Positions 41,978 through 44,368 of a DNA stretch of 44,368 nucleotides are shown here, one piece after another. The notes under the pieces were generated by a model, which was given only the letters and a program-made list of their open reading frames with translations, had not been told where the DNA came from and searched no databases. The stretch's first letter is position 1; each line of letters starts with the position of its first letter. Source of the DNA: Streptomyces sp. MS191 (GTDB lineage Bacteria; Actinomycetota; Actinomycetes; Streptomycetales; Streptomycetaceae). The DNA is taken from the NCBI RefSeq assembly GCF_008042125.1, contig NZ_RDBI01000057.1, positions 114,806 to 159,173 on the forward strand, written 5' to 3'. The translations under genes were made by a program, and so were the position numbers.

Positions 41978-42871
41978 TCACGGTCGGCGGGTTTGCGGGC
42001 CCTCCGTGAACGCTGCGGCGTGGTCGGCGGCCCACTGGCGAAGCGTTCGCGGCGCTCTCCCGAGGATGTCGGCCACCGTGGTGGTGACGTACGCGGGCTG
42101 TCCGACCGCCGCGTTCCACGCGGCGAGCAGCATGTCGATGACCGAGTCGGGTGCCGTGCCCTCCGACAGGCTCCGGAACTCGTCCGGCGTCATCTCCTCG
42201 AATGCGATCCGGCGCCCCAGGGCGTCACCGATGGCGCTCACCTGCGCGGCGTGGGTCAGCGACTCGGGGCCGGTGAGAACGTAGTCGCCTCCGACGTGCC
42301 CGTCCTGATAGAGCGTCCGGGCCGCGACGGCTGCGACGTCACGGTCGTCGACCGGTGCCGTCCGGGCAGCGCCGTAGGGCCACCGGACGACGTCGCCGGC
42401 GCGGATCGCGGGTGCCCACCAGGCCAGCGAGTTCGAGGCGAGCATGCCTGGCCGGATGATCGCCGACTCGAGTCCGGTGGCTGCGATGAGCTGCTCGATG
42501 CCGGCGTGCAGCCCCGCCATGGGGTTCGGCTGCTGGAAGAAGGGGTGTGGCGTCCGGTGCGGGGAGGAGAGGAAGACGACCCGCCGCACGTGAGCGGCGA
42601 GCCGCTCCACGACTGCCGCGGCGGTCGGCGGCGGGGCGGTCCAGACGAGGAAGACCGCACCGACGCCGTTCAGCGCCGGGTCGAGTGATTCGGGCACGGT
42701 GAGGTCGCCGGTGAAGACCTCGACCTTCGCCGGCAGCGTGCCGGCCGCCTCGGCTCGATGGGTGAGGGCGCGGACCGGCACTCCCGCGTCGAGGAGTCGG
42801 TCGATGACGATGCGGCCGATCCGGCCTGTCGCTCCGGTGACGAGCACGGGAGGCATGTCTGTCTGATTCAC
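41978..42871 (-). CDS. NmrA-like NAD(P)-binding protein
   Basis: This 297-residue protein starts MNQTDMPPVLVTGATGRIGR, with the GxxGxxG dinucleotide loop, then VPVRALTHRAEAAGTLPAKV, VEVFTGDLTVPESLDPALNG and RRVVFLSSPHRTPHPFFQQP. The catalytic Tyr-x-x-x-Lys of classical SDRs is absent, as in NmrA/HSCARG-type atypical SDRs, which act as redox sensors or quinone reductases. The C-terminal half has GGDYVLTGPESLTHAAQVSA. It is divergent from a TetR gene 63 bases away and likely controlled by it. Confidence 0.87.
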   Translation of the reverse strand: MNQTDMPPVLVTGATGRIGRIVIDRLLDAGVPVRALTHRAEAAGTLPAKVEVFTGDLTVPESLDPALNGVGAVFLVWTAPPPTAAAVVERLAAHVRRVVFLSSPHRTPHPFFQQPNPMAGLHAGIEQLIAATGLESAIIRPGMLASNSLAWWAPAIRAGDVVRWPYGAARTAPVDDRDVAAVAARTLYQDGHVGGDYVLTGPESLTHAAQVSAIGDALGRRIAFEEMTPDEFRSLSEGTAPDSVIDMLLAAWNAAVGQPAYVTTTVADILGRAPRTLRQWAADHAAAFTEGPQTRRP

Positions 42872-42885
42872 ACCACCATAGAAAC

Positions 42886-42915
42886 GTTACTCGGTTAAAA
42901 AAGCAACCCGGTCAC
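42886..42915. promoter_or_regulatory. Imperfect inverted repeat between nmrA-like and tetR genes
   Basis: GTTACTCGGTT and AACCCGGTCAC (8 of 11 pairs) flank an AAAAAAGC spacer in the 62-base AT-rich gap between divergent genes. A plausible TetR operator overlapping both promoters. Confidence 0.5.
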
Positions 42916-42933
42916 TAATGTTACGCTGGGTAG

Positions 42934-43530
42934 ATGAGCGAGCCGACGGGGCTGCGGGCCCGCAAGAAGGAACGGACGCGCGACGCCATCGGCGACGCAG
43001 CCGTCTCGCTGTTCCTGGAGCGCGGCTTCGACCGCGTCTCGGTCAACGACATCGCCGCGGCGGCCGAGGTGTCCAAGCCGACCCTCTTCCGGTACTTCCC
43101 CACCAAGGAAGACCTGGTGCTGCACCGGTTCGCCGACCATCAGGGCGAGGCAGCGCGCGTCGTGCGCGACCGCGGATCGGGCATCGAGCCGATGGCGGCC
43201 CTGCACCAGCACTTCCGGGCCGGACTCGATCGGCACGACCCGGTCACCGGCCTCAACGACCATCCCGAGGTGGTGGCGTTCCACCGGCTGGTCTTCACCA
43301 CACCGAGCCTGGCGGGACGCCTCACGCGGTACCAGCTCGAGGACGAGGAGGCCCTGGCCGACGCCCTCGGCGAAGGCATCCGGGCACGCCTGCGAGCCGC
43401 CCAGACACTCGCCGTCCAACGCGTGCTCGCCCGAGCCAATTGGCAGAAGATCGCCGACGGCCGCACCGCACGCGCCGTCCACCCCGAAGCCGTGGCCGAC
43501 GCCGACCACGCGTTCAGCCAACTGCCCTGA
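42934..43530 (+). CDS. TetR/AcrR-family regulator
   Basis: This 198-residue protein starts MSEPTGLRARKKERTRDAIG, then an HTH: FDRVSVNDIAAAAEVSKPTL, FRYFPTKEDLVLHRFADHQG. The C-terminal ligand domain is helical. The RxKKxRTRxAIxxAAxxLFxExGF pattern and TLFRYF recognition helix are standard for the family. It is divergent from the NmrA-like gene and most likely represses it, a common redox-linked pairing. No other target is visible. Confidence 0.88.
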   Translation: MSEPTGLRARKKERTRDAIGDAAVSLFLERGFDRVSVNDIAAAAEVSKPTLFRYFPTKEDLVLHRFADHQGEAARVVRDRGSGIEPMAALHQHFRAGLDRHDPVTGLNDHPEVVAFHRLVFTTPSLAGRLTRYQLEDEEALADALGEGIRARLRAAQTLAVQRVLARANWQKIADGRTARAVHPEAVADADHAFSQLP

Positions 43531-43797
43531 CTGACCGCCCGCTCGCCCACGCCAGACAGCTCCCCCGCAGCCGATCCAAGGCTCGTACAGGTCACCCGGC
43601 GCCGAGCCAGGCGGTCCCGCTCGGACCACCTCGCCGCCAAGACGACAACGGCCGGCGGCTCCGCGCGTACGTACGCCCCGGCTCGCTCTCGACGCCCGGC
43701 CGGACAGCCCTCCAGGCACAGGGCCGGTCTCCGAGCGCCGCGTCGGGCGCTGATCGCACACGAGCCGACTGCGCCGGTCGCAGCGATCAACGAATGG

Positions 43798-44307
43798 CTA
43801 CGCCCCCGCCTCACGCGTCATCACGTATGTGTTCCCGATGTCGGGATCGCCGTAGAAGAAGAAGAGCTTCAACTCGTCGTGCTGATCACGGTCCACATGG
43901 AAGGACCACGCGTGTGTCGCTGGGGGTTCCGGAGCCGAGGCGCCAGTGGCCGTCACGGCGGAACGATGCTCCACGCGGGTCCGGGCTGTCAGCGCGAGTC
44001 GGACGACCTGTCCGCCGTCATCGGCATTCAGTTGCCAAGTTCCCGTACCGGAGAGGCGCCAGCCGTCCTCGAAGTCGAAGCCCTGCCCGTCGAGCCTCTC
44101 GAAATGAGCCGTTCCGTCTTTGCGTAGCACCACACGGGTCCCCTCGACGTATTCCCAGCCTCCAGCGACTTCGGCCGCCGTGGCGTCGTGGATCCCTGTT
44201 CCCTCGTAGTACTGATACGGGCCGGCGCACGCCGTCAGAGCAGCCAGAACCACCATCAAGCCACCGAGGGTCGCCCCCCACGTGCGCAGCCTGTTTCCGC
44301 CCGCCAC
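43798..44307 (-). CDS. Lipoprotein
   Basis: This 169-residue product (GTG at 44307 with a GGGAGG site) starts with a basic region and LGGLMVVLAALTACAGPYQY, a lipobox LTAC. The mature part reads AAEVAGGWEYVEGTRVVLRK, DGTAHFERLDGQGFDFEDGW, RLSGTGTWQLNADDGGQVVR and ELKLFFFYGDPDIGNTYVMT. The beta-rich WxxVxGTRVVLxxDGT pattern resembles lipocalin-like streptomycete lipoproteins of unknown role. It is anchored on the outer face of the membrane. Confidence 0.8.
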   Translation of the reverse strand: MAGGNRLRTWGATLGGLMVVLAALTACAGPYQYYEGTGIHDATAAEVAGGWEYVEGTRVVLRKDGTAHFERLDGQGFDFEDGWRLSGTGTWQLNADDGGQVVRLALTARTRVEHRSAVTATGASAPEPPATHAWSFHVDRDQHDELKLFFFYGDPDIGNTYVMTREAGA

Positions 44308-44368
44308 CAGGACCTCCCACCCTCAGTCCGCATCGGCCAACCAGTAGGGGCCGCCGTGGAGAGACACC

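Overview
The window is high-GC actinobacterial chromosomal DNA and almost certainly Streptomyces. The evidence is GC-rich third codon positions, frequent GTG starts with GGAGG-type ribosome sites, a tendamistat-type amylase inhibitor, a fused IcmF mutase, a type I-E CRISPR repeat of streptomycete type, and many small families typical of that genus. No rRNA or tRNA gene was seen. Two very different halves meet near 24.5 kb.

Left half (1-24.4 kb): an accessory, decaying region. It holds a truncated RHH-type antitoxin, a frameshifted pentapeptide-repeat membrane protein, and an IS5-like element (1627-3180) whose terminal inverted repeats enclose a broken transposase and an intact SUKH-4-like immunity gene. 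A 5' stub of a ku gene follows directly. The most interesting cluster is 4565-10436: two overlapping GT4 glycosyltransferases, divergent from a small membrane protein that is translationally coupled (GTGA overlap) to a 921-residue STAND NTPase with TPR repeats. After it comes a graveyard of IS21, IS701, IS481 and DUF6262 (Tn554-type) fragments. Interspersed are a Pr6Pr-like membrane protein, a DUF1963-like Cys-rich protein, an LRV-repeat protein, a frameshifted lipoprotein, a three-repeat orphan CRISPR array, an FAD monooxygenase and an amylase inhibitor. At least seven genes carry single-base-type frameshifts, several in G runs.

Right half (24.5-44.3 kb): intact, orderly genes with clean regulatory sites and no frameshift found. 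There is a TetR regulator divergent from an alpha/beta hydrolase with twin operators between them. Next come a glyoxalase-fold protein, a DinB-like protein, a secreted PI-PLC-like enzyme with duplicated Cys modules, and the IcmF acyl-CoA mutase with a 16-bp palindrome upstream. An Ohr/OsmC peroxidase pair is divergent from a TetR-hydrolase operon, with two long palindromic operators. Then follow an MBL hydrolase, a small zinc-knuckle protein, two conserved hypothetical proteins, a small membrane protein, a secreted ricin-type lectin, an NmrA-type reductase divergent from a TetR regulator, and a lipoprotein. Several strong hairpin terminators (12-14 bp perfect stems) punctuate this half.

The genes work mostly as small independent units. 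The repeated theme is a TetR repressor paired with a redox or hydrolytic enzyme and visible operators, as expected for stress and xenobiotic response in a soil actinomycete. All functional calls rest on motif recognition by eye; no database search was run.
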